From: Zygnema cylindricum
Taxonomy: Eukaryota; Streptophyta; Zygnematophyceae; Zygnematales; Zygnemataceae
DNA length: 61,563 bases
Direction: 5' to 3'
Assembly: GCA_037447655.1 (NCBI GenBank)
Contig: JBBHKE010002844.1
Span: 1-61,563 of the forward strand
This document shows positions 12,601 to 25,276 of the stretch, in pieces. Position 1 is the first letter of the stretch. Each line of letters starts with the position of its first letter. The notes beneath the pieces were generated by a model, which saw only the letters and a list, made by a program, of their open reading frames with translations, made no database searches and had not been told where the DNA came from. The translations under genes were made by a program, and so were the position numbers.

Positions 12601-15600
12601 TGAGTTGATTGGCACCTGCAAGGTTCGTTCTGAAGCTTTTGCCATATGCATAAGGAGAGGCACGTCACTCATGTGGAAATGGTTCCAAAGCTGTCATTAC
12701 ACATGTATCCACCTCCCATTTAAGCTTTTTAATCCGTGTCACAAAGGTTATTTCTCATTCTCATCAGAAAGACCCTTACGGGCGATTCTTATAGCAATCT
12801 GTTCATTTCTCAAAAGTAGGGAGCTTGATTCTTGCAATTTGACTGCTAGAAATTTCTGGAAATATCGTATAGAACCAGACTGAATCCTGGTTGCACCTTC
12901 AGGATCTGAATTCTCACCCACTCATTGACAGTACACAGTCTTTTCTGCAATACTTGTGGTGTTCTGTAGTACTGCCTCTAAAGGAAAACTTATGTTTTGT
13001 TAATTTTAAATATGTTTTTTTCTTTTGTTTTGTAAGACTTAAGTTGCTTTTATTTTATGCTGCAAACCATAATTGCAGCAATAGTGAAAATCAATGTCCT
13101 TGCCTGAAGATCTATTGCTTTTGACTTTCCAAAAATCTGTTTGTTTCTCAACTCCTCAAAACTGGTCTAACTGGTTCTATTACGCTTGTAAGTTGCATTT
13201 TCATGGCCCTGATGTAGTAACTTGAAATTGTAGCTGAAACATTTACCTTCTTTTTTGATACTATGCCACATGCTGCAAAATCTCTATGAAAATTAAGGTG
13301 GAGGACCTTGACCTGTATCACTCCCACGTCACGCCAATATGGATGACGCTTCAAATTCACAAACAGTTTTACTTAATTGAAGTTTGGTCCTGCGTTTAAG
13401 CTAACAATCAATTGATTTGTCTTTTTTGTTTCATTTCATTCCAGAGGATGGTCAAAGAGGAGGGTGAGGAATTCTATGAAGAATATGTAAATGAGCAAGA
13501 TCCTAGCATCCTGCGATTTCTAATGGCTTCTGGTGATGAGGTCAGTTTTTATCACTCTGTCTTATTCATATACACACGCTAAATAGTATATGCAAAATGA
13601 ACAATCAGTACACATGAATTATTAAAATTGGTGTTTATTATCAAGTGAGCGATATTCTTCAAAAGGATCTGCTATTTCTATCACCACATTGTCGGTCCTT
13701 ACAACCAAAAGGAGAGAGGGTACCCTCTCAGATAATTACATTGGTTACTTAAATTTCTATTTCTGTATGATTCTACTTTAATATGCATTTTGACCCCATT
13801 GTTGTGTTTATGCTTAATGAGGCTGCTTTCGGTCTATTTCTCTGCAAAATGTTTACTTGTTCCTTTCCCTGCCCCCCCGCCTCCACTCCCTTCTTTAATT
13901 AAACTTTGGGGTATTTCTTTTCTTTGCAAATGTTATGGCAGTGTAGCAAATGACCTACAAAGTGTTCATCAGTATCAAACATAGTTCGGAGATGGTTCTT
14001 TGGATTTAGATTTTTTGTGTACAGACATGTCCATTCAGGCTCTCTTGTATACATGTGACATAGATGATGTAGGATAGAGGATTTCATGATTCTCATGATT
14101 CTCAGTTTTTGTTCTTTTGGGTATTTAGGTTTCAAGCAAGCAATTAAGAGATGACCTGATGACAATGCTTGTGGCGGGTCATGAGACCTCAGCAGCTGTT
14201 CTCACATGGACCTTCTACCTTCTGGCTCAGGTAATTTTTTCTTCTCAGGTCACCCAGGTTTGTGTATTCTAAGTTTATGCTCAAAAGGAAAAAGAAAGAT
14301 GATTCTCATTGGTTGATTCATGATAATTGTACATGTTGCTTCAAGCAGGGAAAGCCCATCTGTTTCTATGGAGGGAAGTTAAGACGGTTAAAATTACTTA
14401 ACTGGTAGCTATGCTGCAGTTCTGTTGTATAAAATGTCACAATTTTCATGATCTGGCATCTTTTGTCTTGTAAAAAATAACTGCATGGCGAGTAAGGCTG
14501 AAATGAGTAAGATTCGTGGTGAGTAAGATTCCAGTTCTCGACATTCAATGTGTGGTCCTCTACCTTTGCTTCTTTTGGTCAGAATGCATCTTGGATGACT
14601 TCTAAATGATACTTTTTCTGTTCTTGTGGGTATTTTGCAATTGCAGCATCCTCAAGTCACTGCCAAGCTTCAAGCTGAGGTAAGTTTTTGAACTATGTGA
14701 AAAAAAAATTGATGAGCTGCAAGTATTGTAGATTGCCACTTGACGTCGTTTTTCTGAAGTGTTCTTTGCGTGTTTGTTTTCTGCTCAATTTGTTGTCAGT
14801 TCCTATTGATAGTCTTGGGCTCAAGCTCTGGGACTAGTGTTTTGGAACAAATCTTCTTAGGGCTTCCTATGGGTCGCTGATTAGTGAATATTTTGGCAAT
14901 AGGTGGATGCTGTTCTTGGAGATCGGAGACCTGGACTGGAGGAAATGGCTGGTCTTAAGTACACTCGAAGAGTCATCAACGAGGTAAGAAAACTATTGGT
15001 CGGTCAGTGTTTGGTTCAAGTTGTTGGGATGAGCTATTTTTGCCTATGGAAGAGATAAAGAGTTGAAGAAAGAGCATCAGGCTGGATAATGACAGTACAG
15101 CAGTGAAGATGCATAAACACGGGTACCTGACCACTTGTTTTGCATCGTAACACAGTTTTTTTTTTTTCTTTGTCAGGCCATGCGGCTTTATCCACAACCC
15201 CCTGTGCTCATTCGCCGAGCATTGGAAGATGACTATCTTGGTGGCTTCCCAATTAAGAGGTACATGGTGGAAAGAGGAGATGGAAGAGGGCTGGAGGAGA
15301 GCATTTTGATGCTCACTTTCTTGACACATCGTAACGCATCTTAACGCTTTAGTTAGCCTAGTCTCTTATCTGAAAATTTGTTTTTGTTGTTACTTTTCAG
15401 CCAGTAGAGCTAGCTCTTGCTTCTTTTACATACTTTTCACATGAAATGCTGTTCGTTCTGTATTCTGTTTTTTAATTTCACCATCGTTATACGAGTGGAG
15501 TGCAGAGGCCAGGATATCTTTATTTCTGTTTGGAATCTTCATAGAAACCCCAAATCGTGGGAGCGACATGAAGATTTTTGGCCAGAACGATGGGACATTA

Positions 15601-16903
15601 ATGGGCCTGACCCAAATGAAGTCTCGCAAGGGTTCAGGTGAAACTTTTCTCCTAGACTTGGGCATCATTTGGTTCAATTTAAGAGAAAATGTTATGCAAC
15701 AGCAATGCCAGATTCATGAATTTGCCCAAAAGGCTACTCAGCACCAAAATGAAAAGCGTGTGCAGCTGAACAAAATGACCTCAAAAACCTCATTGGTTTT
15801 TTAAATTCTTGTAGAGGAAATGAGAGGTACTGATGATGGGCATTGGTATTTCCGACAGTTATTTGCCTTTTGGAGGAGGGCCTCGGAAATGCGTAGGCGA
15901 TGTCTTTGCAACATATGAGGTGTGAACGTTGTCATCTTTACCTTTTGCAGTAATTCGATTTCTCCAAAGTCATGCCTTTCAAATAGTTTTCGCCCCGTTC
16001 CTTGCACTTACCAGTCCTCGCACTCGACTTTGACAGGCTTATATTTGAGTCTTTCTGTTTCAAGGCTCATGGGTTTCTGTTTCCAGTTCATGGGAATACA
16101 GAATAGATTTGTATTTATATCAGTCATCCATTTATTTTTGGTGTTTGATTCTTTCTCCTCTCCTTCTTTTTGCTCTGTGCAGCTCATAGTGGCAGTAGCA
16201 ATGACAGTCCGACAGTTTGACTTCCAAATGGCCCCTGGAGCCCCAGAGGTATGTCTCATTTGTTTTCCTTCTGGTATAGGCTTCTTAGACCTGATGAGAA
16301 AATTTCAGAGAAATGGTTATGAATTTTTCAATTCCTCTTCAGAAAAATCGTGACCTTCTCTTTAAAGTTCCTATGCAAGCACATGAGCCCAGGTAGAGAG
16401 AAGCCACAATAGCGGAAAAAATGAATGGTATCAATGGTGAAATGAGGTTTGTGAGGTTTTCAAAACAAAATGAACCGATACAGTACACCGTGTATTGTTA
16501 TTAGCGTTTAATTATTTTTTTTGCGGAAATTTTCTCCGTGCACACTTGTTGGACTGTTAATTTGAGGGTTGCAGTGGAAGGAAGATTCTTGCCTCTGATT
16601 TGAGGTCTCTAGACGAAAGTCGGACATGTGTGTATGGAAAAAATCAATTTAAGTGGCAAACACATTATCGCCAATGACGATACACTGTAGCAACAGAATT
16701 ATGATATGGATTTTACAGAGGCTTAGCCATTCTAAACCAGGAAATGGTTGTGGGTATTGTATGTTCAGGTGGAAATGGAAACTGGTGCAACCATCCACAC
16801 TACCAATGGTCTGCTTATGTCAGTCACGGCTCGTACAAGAGTTCCCGTCATTCCCGTTTATCCCTCGACCAACGAGGAACTGAGAGTTGCAAACAATGCT
16901 TAG
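9671..16903 (+). CDS. CYP97A: CYP97A-type carotenoid beta-ring hydroxylase (cytochrome P450), 16 exons
   Basis: Heme-thiolate monooxygenase of the CYP97A clade (LUT5 in Arabidopsis), which hydroxylates beta-rings of alpha- and beta-carotene in plastids on the route to lutein and zeaxanthin (family knowledge). Exons: 9671-9872, 10343-10517, 10864-11095, 11242-11313, 11576-11686, 11925-12116, 12461-12622, 13445-13540, 14129-14230, 14647-14679, 14903-14983, 15177-15259, 15506-15637, 15859-15919, 16183-16248, 16769-16903. All junctions are GT-AG and phase-consistent, giving 644 aa against about 595 for LUT5. Visible marks: a Ser/Arg-rich N-terminus with no early acidic stretch (plastid-targeting-like), [11 protein letters not shown] as in plant CYP97[11 protein letters not shown], oxygen-binding AGHETSAAV, ExxR in [11 protein letters not shown], and heme loop [11 protein letters not shown] with its Cys. 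The start is the first ATG of the open first exon; this exon is poorly conserved, so it is the least certain part. CYP97B is less likely because the core follows CYP97A ([20 protein letters not shown]). Confidence 0.95.
10808..10846 (+). repeat. (TGATTT)n microsatellite in CYP97A intron 2
   Basis: About six consecutive TGATTT units end 18 bases before the exon 3 acceptor. They contribute to the T-rich tract of that intron end. Confidence 0.85.
16483..16690. mobile_element. M1 MITE copy in CYP97A intron 15
   Basis: The left end is GTACACCGTGTATTGTTATT and the right end is the inverted ACGATACACTGTAG. The arms carry the shared M1 words TCTCCGTGCACACTTGTTGG and, inverted, GTCGGACATGTGTGTATGG and AAGTGGCAAACAC. 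The copy lies wholly inside the last intron, 78 bases before the final acceptor. It has no coding capacity. Confidence 0.75.
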
Positions 16904-18097
16904 GTCTAGGATAGTTGAAAAGAGCTCTGTGGAGGACTGGTATGGGATTTATTGGCCGGAAACCTTTTCTGTGGTAGAGTTTAGTGTAAGTATCACCATT
17001 ATTTTGGGCCTGAAAGTCTCCCTCAGGCAATAAATAGCTCTGACACAGCACAGGGAGAGAGGGAGAGAGGACACTATTTGGACTTTAGATGCACAGAGTG
17101 GATCAAAGGGGCAGGGATCTGTTTAAGAAGAACGAAATAGAGTTAGCGAAAAATGTCCAGTCAAGCTCTATGCATCCTCATTGAATTATTTTGGACGAAT
17201 ATATGTGACGGACTCTGGAATGTATAGTTAACGTTGCTCCTCGGTCAAGGGTCATTTGTGTTTCCTTGGTTGAAATCCGGTGCATGTTGTGGCAGGCACA
17301 ACTGTTTTATGGATGTGGTTGGTTTGATAAAACTAGTAATTGCTATTAGTTCCCACATGAAGGGATGGTGTATTCTGTGTTTGTGATACTTTGTACGGAG
17401 AGATATGGTGATGTGCGGTATAAAAATGTGGTGGGTTGTACATGTGATGTGGTTTGCAAATGAAGGTGTCGGAAGCAATATGGTATGTTTTTTGTGATAT
17501 GTCGATGGGCTGTTGATATGATCTGTTCCACTTTATGATATGCTGGCCTAGCCTTTGATTTACTTTACTGGAATGTGGAGTATTAGTACGGTCTGATTTT
17601 CAGGTATCGACAACTGAAGCTTAGTGTTCCCCCAGTTTGGTTGTTTCAATGGAGTAGATAATGATTTTCAGATTGAACATCAAATTGGGTGAGATGGGTA
17701 ATTTGTGATGGGCATAGAAAGACACAAGTACATCTTCTGTCGAGAATTCTTATTTTTGGTTAACATTTATGTATCCACAATCTTGAGCGCATTGCGCATT
17801 TAGTAAAATTATTTCACGGCTTAGTAATGGCAAACCTGACTCCTAAAGTAGGAAATATTAGGGAAAACATTTGTAATTGAAGTTTCAAAAGAGGAATGTT
17901 TCTTGTTAAAGTTACTTGAGCAGATGAGGACTGTTAAAATCGATTATTACTCCAATGTGAGGTATAAAGTATAATAAAGTATTTCAATATACAATTTTAT
18001 TGAGACTGCAGTTTATGGTACCAAAAGGGTTAGCTGCATCACTTCATAATAAAGTCCATTTTTGTAAAAATACCCATCAAGTAAGATATCATCCAAA
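16904..18097. other. Intergenic region downstream of CYP97A
   Basis: Presumed 3' UTR and intergenic DNA. An AATAAA-like word (CAATAAATAG, about 17028-17037) lies 130 bases after the stop and could be a polyadenylation signal. No other gene is seen. Confidence 0.4.
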
Positions 18098-18358
18098 ATG
18101 AATTTGGCAATATTTTTTGATACTGTACGAGAATTAGACGCCAAAATCATAACAAAAGTAAATTTTGTCCAATGTCTAATAAAGCATGTAGAAGAACTGG
18201 ACGCCAAAATCATAGCAGAAAAAAATTGTGCAATTTATGGTGAAGAATCACTCATACCAGGTATATCACTTCAGAAGAATGTCCATTTTGGAACACGTGT
18301 ACCATTTTGGGCCGCTCATATGGCTACACTTCCCAAAAAAACAATCACTACACAGTGA
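18098..18358 (+). CDS. Small ORF of 86 codons with an internal duplication, unrecognised
   Basis: This open frame contains two related segments, RELDAKIITKVNF and EELDAKIIAEKNC, encoded by a duplicated stretch at about 18129-18160 and 18193-18224 (65-base period). No homologue is recognised, there is no upstream promoter-like element, and the last codons run into an M1 MITE. It may simply be a tandem DNA duplication that happens to stay open. Listed as a candidate only. Confidence 0.15.
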   Translation: MNLAIFFDTVRELDAKIITKVNFVQCLIKHVEELDAKIIAEKNCAIYGEESLIPGISLQKNVHFGTRVPFWAAHMATLPKKTITTQ

Positions 18359-18562
18359 ATCGCTATTAGCGTTAATGTTTTTTATGCCACTTAAAACTTT
18401 TATCCGTACACACTTGTCGGATTGTGTATCTGACGGTTGCGATTGAAAGGCAAGATTCTCAGCTTTCGATTGGCAGTCTCAAACTGCAAATCGGACAAGT
18501 GTGTACGGAGAAAAGATGTTTTAAGTGGCGGAAATTTTTTTAACCCTAATACCGATACACTA
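18348..18562. mobile_element. M1 MITE copy upstream of the ABCI10-like gene
   Basis: The left end is CTACACAGTGAATCGCTATT and the right end is the inverted CCGATACACTAC. Inner arms are near-perfect reverse complements: CCGTACACACTTGTCGGATT against AATCGGACAAGTGTGTACGG, and CCACTTAAAAC against GTTTTAAGTGG. It ends 184 bases before the start codon, so it lies in or next to the promoter. Confidence 0.85.
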
Positions 18563-18746
18563 CCAGCACTGTTTTACGACCGATAGCCAAGAAATGACCG
18601 GTCTGAAATAGTGTCAACACGCCCATAACCCTAACCCTAATATCGATTCATGGTAAATTGGTAATACTCTTAACTTAGAGATTTTATTTGTCCTCGTTTC
18701 CTTTCTTCTCTCTTTCTCCCTCTCTTTTCATCCCCGCTATGCTCAA

Positions 18747-20880
18747 ATGAAGGCTTTTGTCCGTCCAGCTCTTCCGCCATTCGTCACTGTCTCTCAGAAA
18801 CGACAAAATAGTCATATTTCACTTCCTTCCACTGCTCATCCGAATTCAGGTCGTTTCTCCGCCTCTCCTTTTTCTTCAAAGGGACATAAAGTGTTATCTC
18901 CTCTTACGTCCACGTGGCAAACTCTAAAGCGTCAGAATGATGTTGATGTGAATCCCTCCCATGCCTCCCATCGCCTCCCTCTGTCTGATTGGAGGAGAAG
19001 AGCGATATTATCAGAGGGAAATGGAAATTTGTGGAAGTTGGACAGGGAGGAGGAGAGAGGAGTAAATAAAGAGAGTGGTTCTTTCGGTGTTCTCATGGAA
19101 AATGTCAGTTTTAGTTGGAAGACAGAGGAGGGAGTGACGCCAGTACTTAAGAAATGCTCTCTGGCTGTGCCACGTGGCGAGTTTTGGATGCTTCTTGGGC
19201 CCAATGGCTGTGGAAAGTCTACACTACTTAAGGTTAGGGTTTTTTACTGTTTTTAAGGGTTTTTTACGGTGAGCTGACGATTTTCAGTTTCTGGTGGATA
19301 ATTGAGGGACGAGAGGGATGGGATGGGTAGGAGGATAGTGGAGGGAATTAGAAGGGACGAGAAGGAAGAGAAAATGGGAAGGAGGGAGAGGGAAAGAGAG
19401 AGGATAACCGGCATGGTTTGATGCAGGGTAGAGAGGGAAGGGAGTTGGCAGAATGAGAGAGGAAGGAGAGGATAGTTCTGTTTAGGGATTGCTTGTTGGT
19501 CTCAAATTCCAATTTTATTTGTTATTTTAGGTGTATGGCATGTTTTGATCCCTTATTTGTTTGGGCTTATTTTCACTTTTATCAAATTCTTTACAAGGTA
19601 CCACATTGGCTTTAACAAACACTTAAAAAGGTTTATTATTAGCATTGAAAAATCGGCACATGATAATCATAATCTACGGCAAATTTGTCCATTTTTTACA
19701 AACTCAACCTTACAATCGATCATTATTCGGAAATGTTTGACCTTGGCTCCTCATTCCAGTCACTTTAACAATAGTGTACTCTGGATCGAATAAACCACAA
19801 CATTTTGTACTGAAAAGAATTGGACTGTATGGCTCTTGCAAGCACTTTTTTTCTTGTCCGAATTATGGAACAATGTTCCTTCTTTATCGCAGATTTTGGC
19901 TGGTCTTATGGAACCTGTTGGAGGAAAGTTGAGAGTAATGGGTCCGCGAAGTTTCGTTTTTCAGAATCCTGACCACCAGGTGCTCCAACTTCCATTGGTT
20001 TTTAGAGTTTCTTGTCTTTTTTTGTTCTTTATCTAAGTTATTTCACGCATGAGGCAACCAGATTAGGTCTGGTCCGTGCTAAGATAAGTTTTAAACTGAA
20101 AACATAGTCACGTAGATTGGGGATACCAAACCGATCGGATTTTGAGTGGTTGACAATATTTTGGTGGTTTTTTGTTATGAAAAGTCTATTGTATGTTCAC
20201 TTTTATGACAAAGAAAAGGGAAAAGGAAAAAAAAAACAAAACAGCTCCATGTGTTAGATTACTACACCGTCCATTGCTATTCGAGTTGAGAACGCTCTTT
20301 CGGCTGTGACTTTTTTTTGCTGAAAATCATAAAAATTGTGTTTACAACGTTTTGTAAGGGAGTGGGATACTATCTGCCACGTCTCCCTAGATCAATCTAG
20401 TATTATACATTCCAATTTCACATTTAATATTTAATATTTCCTTTAATAACAATTGGCAGTGTAGTTGCACGCCTCCATGCATCAATTAGGTTTCATAATA
20501 TGGCATTTGTATTTTTTGTTTATGTTAGTGTTTTCTGGTGCTATGTTGCTGGCCAGGTGCAGTAAATTCTCATTTTTCACATCCCAAGTTTTGAAATTTA
20601 TAATTATTAGGTTAAGACTTTTCCTGACCGTGGGAAGCTCCAGGTGGTTATGCCTACAGTGTGTTCCGATGTTGCGTTTGGATTGGGACGTTTGAATCTT
20701 CCGGAAGCTGAGGTGGAAAGACGAGTGAAAGCAGCTCTGGCAGCAGTTGGCATGGGAGACTATTTACAGGTGAGCACCTGTTCTCCGGACTTAGAAACTT
20801 CATCGTCGTCATCGTCGTTGTTATCATCATCATCATCATCATCATCATTATCATCATCCTCATCCTCATCATCCTCATCC

Positions 20881-20938
<58 letters not shown>

Positions 20939-22001
20939 TTATCATTTATCATCATTGTCATTGTCGTCGTTTTGTTTGCAGGAAGCCAATACAGGCTTAT
21001 GTGACATGCAAGTCCGATGGGTTTATGGGATCAAGAAAAAAATCAAATGTTGAGGATAAAAAATGGTGAATGTATGAGAGAGAGTGTATGCTAAGGAGCA
21101 CAAAAAAACCAAACAGAAACAGAAGAATTGCACTTTCTGATTTAACTTCCCAAATTCAAAAAAAATGAAAATTCCAACAGCATTACAAACTAACCCACTC
21201 TTTTACCATCGCACAAATACTGACCAGACAACATTACGAAGTCCAACTCAAACATATGACCCACTAATACCCATACAATTCCTTACATATCCTACTTTAC
21301 AATTTTGCTTTCCACAATGAATGCCGTCCAACTCTAGCATCAAACATTTCATAATGGTTTCATTTTTGGTGGTTATGTATTTTGGTACATGTGGAATTTG
21401 TGTGGAATTTACTTGTGTAAATTGAAAAGAAAGTCAGCGAACTCGAGCGTGTTTCATTCGTCTTGGAAACTCAAATGGATGGCAATATAGTTGCAGTGTT
21501 CACTATAGAAAATAGTATGATATTTTAAAGGATATCTAGAATGAATTTCTCAAGTAAAAATGCAATCGCCTTCAAGACTTCAAACTGTCATGAACAGAGA
21601 AACTATGCGTGAAACAGAAATTGCAAGAAATTCAAGCATTTGCGAATGATAATTGAAGTGGAACTTTGGGACATTGGTGAAATGCAAAAAAATGGATGAG
21701 ATTGGAAACTCAAACCAACAAACGAGTTTTGTTCGTTTAACTCAAAAGCAAGTTCTGTCTCAGAAACAAGTGTTGTCTGTTTCACTTAAAAACTTCTTCT
21801 CTAATACTTTTTGTCTATTTGTCAGAGGGCTGTGGCTACTTTAAGTGGGGGACAAAAGCAGAGAGTGGCCATAGCTGGAGCTCTTGCAGAAGGAAGCCGT
21901 ATGCTACTTTTGGATGAACTCACAACCTTCTTAGACCAAGGGGATCAGGTACATGTCACGTCCCAAATTCTTGAATCGTTACATCTCACCATTCACTATA
22001 A

Positions 22002-22043
<42 letters not shown>

Positions 22044-22852
22044 TTTTTGGCAAGTTTAGGGATCGAACGAGTTTCTCATTTTATATTGTGAATTTTGGTA
22101 CTTTGCTCAACATAATTGGTGTGGACTTTTTCTTTCTATAGTTACTATGGATCTTGAAACACAATTTCATGTGTGATGGTTTAGGATCCCATGGGCTTTA
22201 CTTTTTAACTCATGTTTTGTAAGAATGCTTTCATTTTACTTCAAAAAAGCTTTGGGTTACAGAAATAGTGGAGGTTGTGATTTTTTATGTGTTTGTCGGA
22301 TAGATGAAACTTGTTTGTGGTAGACATTAGAGGAAAACGTTTTTTTTTTGTCAATAGAAAAATAGAAAAAATAGACAATAGAAAAAAATCCTTCAAATTT
22401 TGGGAGTTTCACCTTCTTCTCGATTAACACATTGAAGTAGATTTAGTGTAAAAATGGGTTCTATTTGAAGGTTTTTGTTATTCTTAGTTTTGTTGAGATT
22501 AGGACACTTATTCGAAGATTAGATGGTTGCCATGTGTTTGTTTGTCGCCGTATCTTCCTCGTGAACTTATCTCCCTCTCCCTTCTCCCTCCCCCCTCCCC
22601 CTCCCCCTCCCTCTCCCCCCATACGTGGGACAGTTGGCAGTTTTAGAGGCCATAAGGGAGGTGGTGGGAGGAGAGAGAGGCGTGACGGCTCTTTGGGTGA
22701 CGCACCGATTGGAGGAGCTGGCGTATGCTGACGGGGCGGCCTATATGGAGGGAGGGAGAGTGGTGGTATCAGGGGAGGTAGAGGATTTTAGGGCAAAAAT
22801 GAGTACAAAAGGAGGAGGGTGGGCGGGTGCTTGGAGGACGGGGAAGAGGTAG
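18747..22852 (+). CDS. ABCI10: ABCI10-like plastid ECF-type ABC transporter ATPase, 5 exons
   Basis: Soluble ATP-binding subunit related to bacterial EcfA/CbiO and plant ABCI10 (At4g33460). In plants this family is thought to energise an ECF-type transporter in the plastid inner envelope with ABCI11 and ABCI12 (family knowledge; substrate not established). Exons: 18747-19232, 19893-19979, 20644-20769, 21826-21948, 22634-22852. All junctions are GT-AG and phase 0, giving 346 aa. About 110 residues, rich in Ser, Arg and Pro, precede the ABC domain and look like a plastid transit region. Domain marks in order: Walker A GPNGCGKSTLLK, Q-loop FVFQNPDHQ, the ABCI10-typical VVMPTVCSDVAFGLG, signature LSGGQKQRVAIAGAL, Walker B MLLLDELTTFLD, H-loop THRLEEL. 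All catalytic motifs look intact. The start is the first ATG of an open exon following an M1 MITE by 184 bases. Confidence 0.93.
20264..20345. mobile_element. M2 MITE half-copy in ABCI10 intron 2
   Basis: TACTACACCGTCCATTGCTA followed by an ATTCGAGTT...CGCT block, a T run and GCTGAAAATC resembles the first 80 bases of the M2 copy at 51.0 kb. No matching inverted right end was seen, so this is a fragment. Confidence 0.5.
20800..20955 (+). repeat. (TCA)n / (TCATCC)n microsatellite in ABCI10 intron 3
   Basis: About 130 bases of TCA repeats with occasional TCC and TCG variants. Poly-Ser, poly-Met and poly-Asp reading frames here are artefacts of the repeat. Confidence 0.95.
22003..22038 (+). repeat. 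(GT)n microsatellite in ABCI10 intron 4
   Basis: About 18 GT units lie 55 bases downstream of the exon 4 donor. Confidence 0.95.
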
Positions 22853-25276
22853 AGGATTTTTGGTTTTTGGGTAAGAGTGTGTGTTTTGAGAGGGGGTTGT
22901 GGTTAGTGGTTATGGAGAATCTTGGTTTTTTTTTTTCGTTTGTTTGTTTTTTGGGTTTTTGTATGTGTTGTTTTTAATATCGCCTTTTTTTTTATGTCGT
23001 CGTGATGGGATCTGTTTTTGTTTTTTTGTTTTAGGTTTTGTTTTTGGCTTTTGGTGAAGTAGGGTTGTAGGTTGAAGGAGAGACAAGTTTAAGTTTATGG
23101 AAGTTGTATCGTCTCGAGTTTAAAGTTTTCAAACAGTTGTTGGTAGGTTTGTAAGGGCCCTTTTATTATAATGTACTTTTTTTATATTCTTCATTGTATA
23201 CACACGTTTGACATTTACATCTTTGTCATTTAGTACACCTGTCAAGTATAGTTCCCTATTATTGCCCAACAAACCTGTTGTGACAAGACAATGGTACTTT
23301 TCCACACTTGCAGTAACACCTAATTGTGTGATTTTTAGAACAGAAGTGTGTGAATGTACAGAAATGTGAATTTAAATGTGTGAATTTTCTCTTTTTTGGT
23401 CCATATCAATTATGGTACGAGTGTCTTAACTTTGATAGGATGTCATTTGTCATTTGTGACTTAGGTGTCAGTAGAACGTCGGTAGAGGACCTGCTTCAGT
23501 TCGAACCCTCGAACTTGGATACAAAACCCTAAAACACTCCTTGGATACACAGGTGCTTGGATATGTACCTTGCTCATCTTAAAAGGGATATGAAATTTGT
23601 ATATAGTGAAAAGTCATATTGTGAAAAGTCTCCATGGGGCACGTTGGGGACTTTGACTGGTAACTCTGTCAATGTTTCTTCTATAGCACACAGTGAATAG
23701 CGTGTAGTGCTAAGAAATAATCAGTAGGAGGACAGTTTCACGGTTAGTAGTTATATTTCAGGTCTGTATGACATTGACATCGCAAACCACAATCTAATCA
23801 GTGTTAAGTAAAAAATAAGTAGTATTAATAACGCTATTTGTGGTCAGAGGTTAAAAGTACAGGGACAGAATGAGAGTTGTCGATGCTGATAGTGATTCAG
23901 TGTAGTGTAAGTAGGGAAAACCATGTTTTGTGGCTCTTGGCTTAACACCAAATTTTTTTAGGCGGGCCATCATCCAATGTGCAGTTCCTGAAAACAGATA
24001 AAAGCGGGTTTAAACTACATGCTTAGATAGGTAAAAACGCAAGTGAGGAGACCACAAACGGTTCCAGACTCTCATTCTGTCTGCAAAAATTCGCAACTCT
24101 CAGCTGATTATTTTACATTGGTAGACCTGCTTTTCAACGGTAAGAGATTATATTTTTAGTAAATCCACTTTTCCGAATCATACGCCACGATGGGTGGGTT
24201 GCATTGATTAGGTGCAATGGAGTCAATTAATCCTCACCAATGTGAGATATTTTTTGTCCGCATGATACCAAAATAGGATTATGGGAAGACTAGGCAGCTC
24301 ATCAGTCCTTGAGATGATGTCAATTATTTTTCATGCTATACTGTAACCTCGAAACATTAGGTGGTATTAACAACATCAATTGAATGAGCGAGAGGATATC
24401 TTGACCCGAATAAAATTTGTTGTTTTGAACTCATTTACAATACAATTCTTTTCACTTTGTCGATCATGAATGCATGCTTTTCGCTTCTTAAAGAGCTCAC
24501 ATGTTACATTATTTTGGGTGCACTACTTTGGTGCTGTTTTGTGCTTGTTTTTTTTTTTCTTATTGGCTTCTCTTCCTTGCCCTAGTTCATGTGGTAGATT
24601 CTTTCTTTCTTTTCACCTGTTTCTCCTTTTGGTTTCCTTCACCCCCATTCTGTTTTTCATTTGCGTTTTTCAACTTTCATTTCTTGTTCCCATGTACTCG
24701 CATATTTTCCTTTATAAAGCCTTACAGTCCACATATTGAATGCACATGTTGCAACCTTCAACAAAACACACCTAAAGAACAACACTTCTAACTTATTGGT
24801 GCGGAAACACTTACGAGTACATTCCGTGACAAGACGAATCAGCAGATTCGCTTGCATAAACCCGTGACAGATCCAATAAACTCATCCCATTGGTCCATTG
24901 TAAGCAAATCTCGTGTCCCCAGTCGCGGGTGTCAGACTTTTTAAAATTTTAACCCTCGGAGGAAACGCCAAGGCCCAAAATGTCACGTACGGTCCAATCT
25001 ACGACCGACGGGCGGACTGACGCTTTGGCTACGCGGCTTTGTCGGTGCCGTCCGATCCGCGCATAACGAATCCGTGACGCCGAATCCGCCAACATGTACG
25101 GTCGCATCGAAAGAGCGCCGGCGTTGCAGCGCTCAGCGGATACGGTCAAAACTTTTCCTTAGGGGTAAAAAAGAATATATACTTTTACAGTTGTTATTTC
25201 CTTTCACGCCGTATATATGTTTTTTTGAGAATCTGATTCGCTCCAGGTTTTCTTCTTTCCCAGCCTCACACAAGCC
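22853..25276. other. Intergenic region between the ABCI10-like gene and the SDR gene
   Basis: Presumed 3' end of the ABCI10-like transcript, then AT-rich DNA, then a GC-richer upstream segment (24950-25150) just before the SDR start. CCAAT-type words occur at 24870, 24887 and 24987. Short open frames on both strands have no domain. Confidence 0.4.

Noticed and set aside
18630-18652. Interstitial telomere repeat (CCCTAACCCTAA)
   Set aside because: Only two units, in AT-rich DNA; too short to mean a telomere-derived site.
20654-21069. Poly-Ser, poly-Met and poly-Asp frames
   Set aside because: Produced by the TCA microsatellite in ABCI10 intron 3.
24470-24791. Two overlapping Phe/Leu-rich frames resembling a membrane protein
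   Set aside because: Hydrophobicity comes from T-rich DNA. Both frames are open over the same stretch and there is no supporting context.
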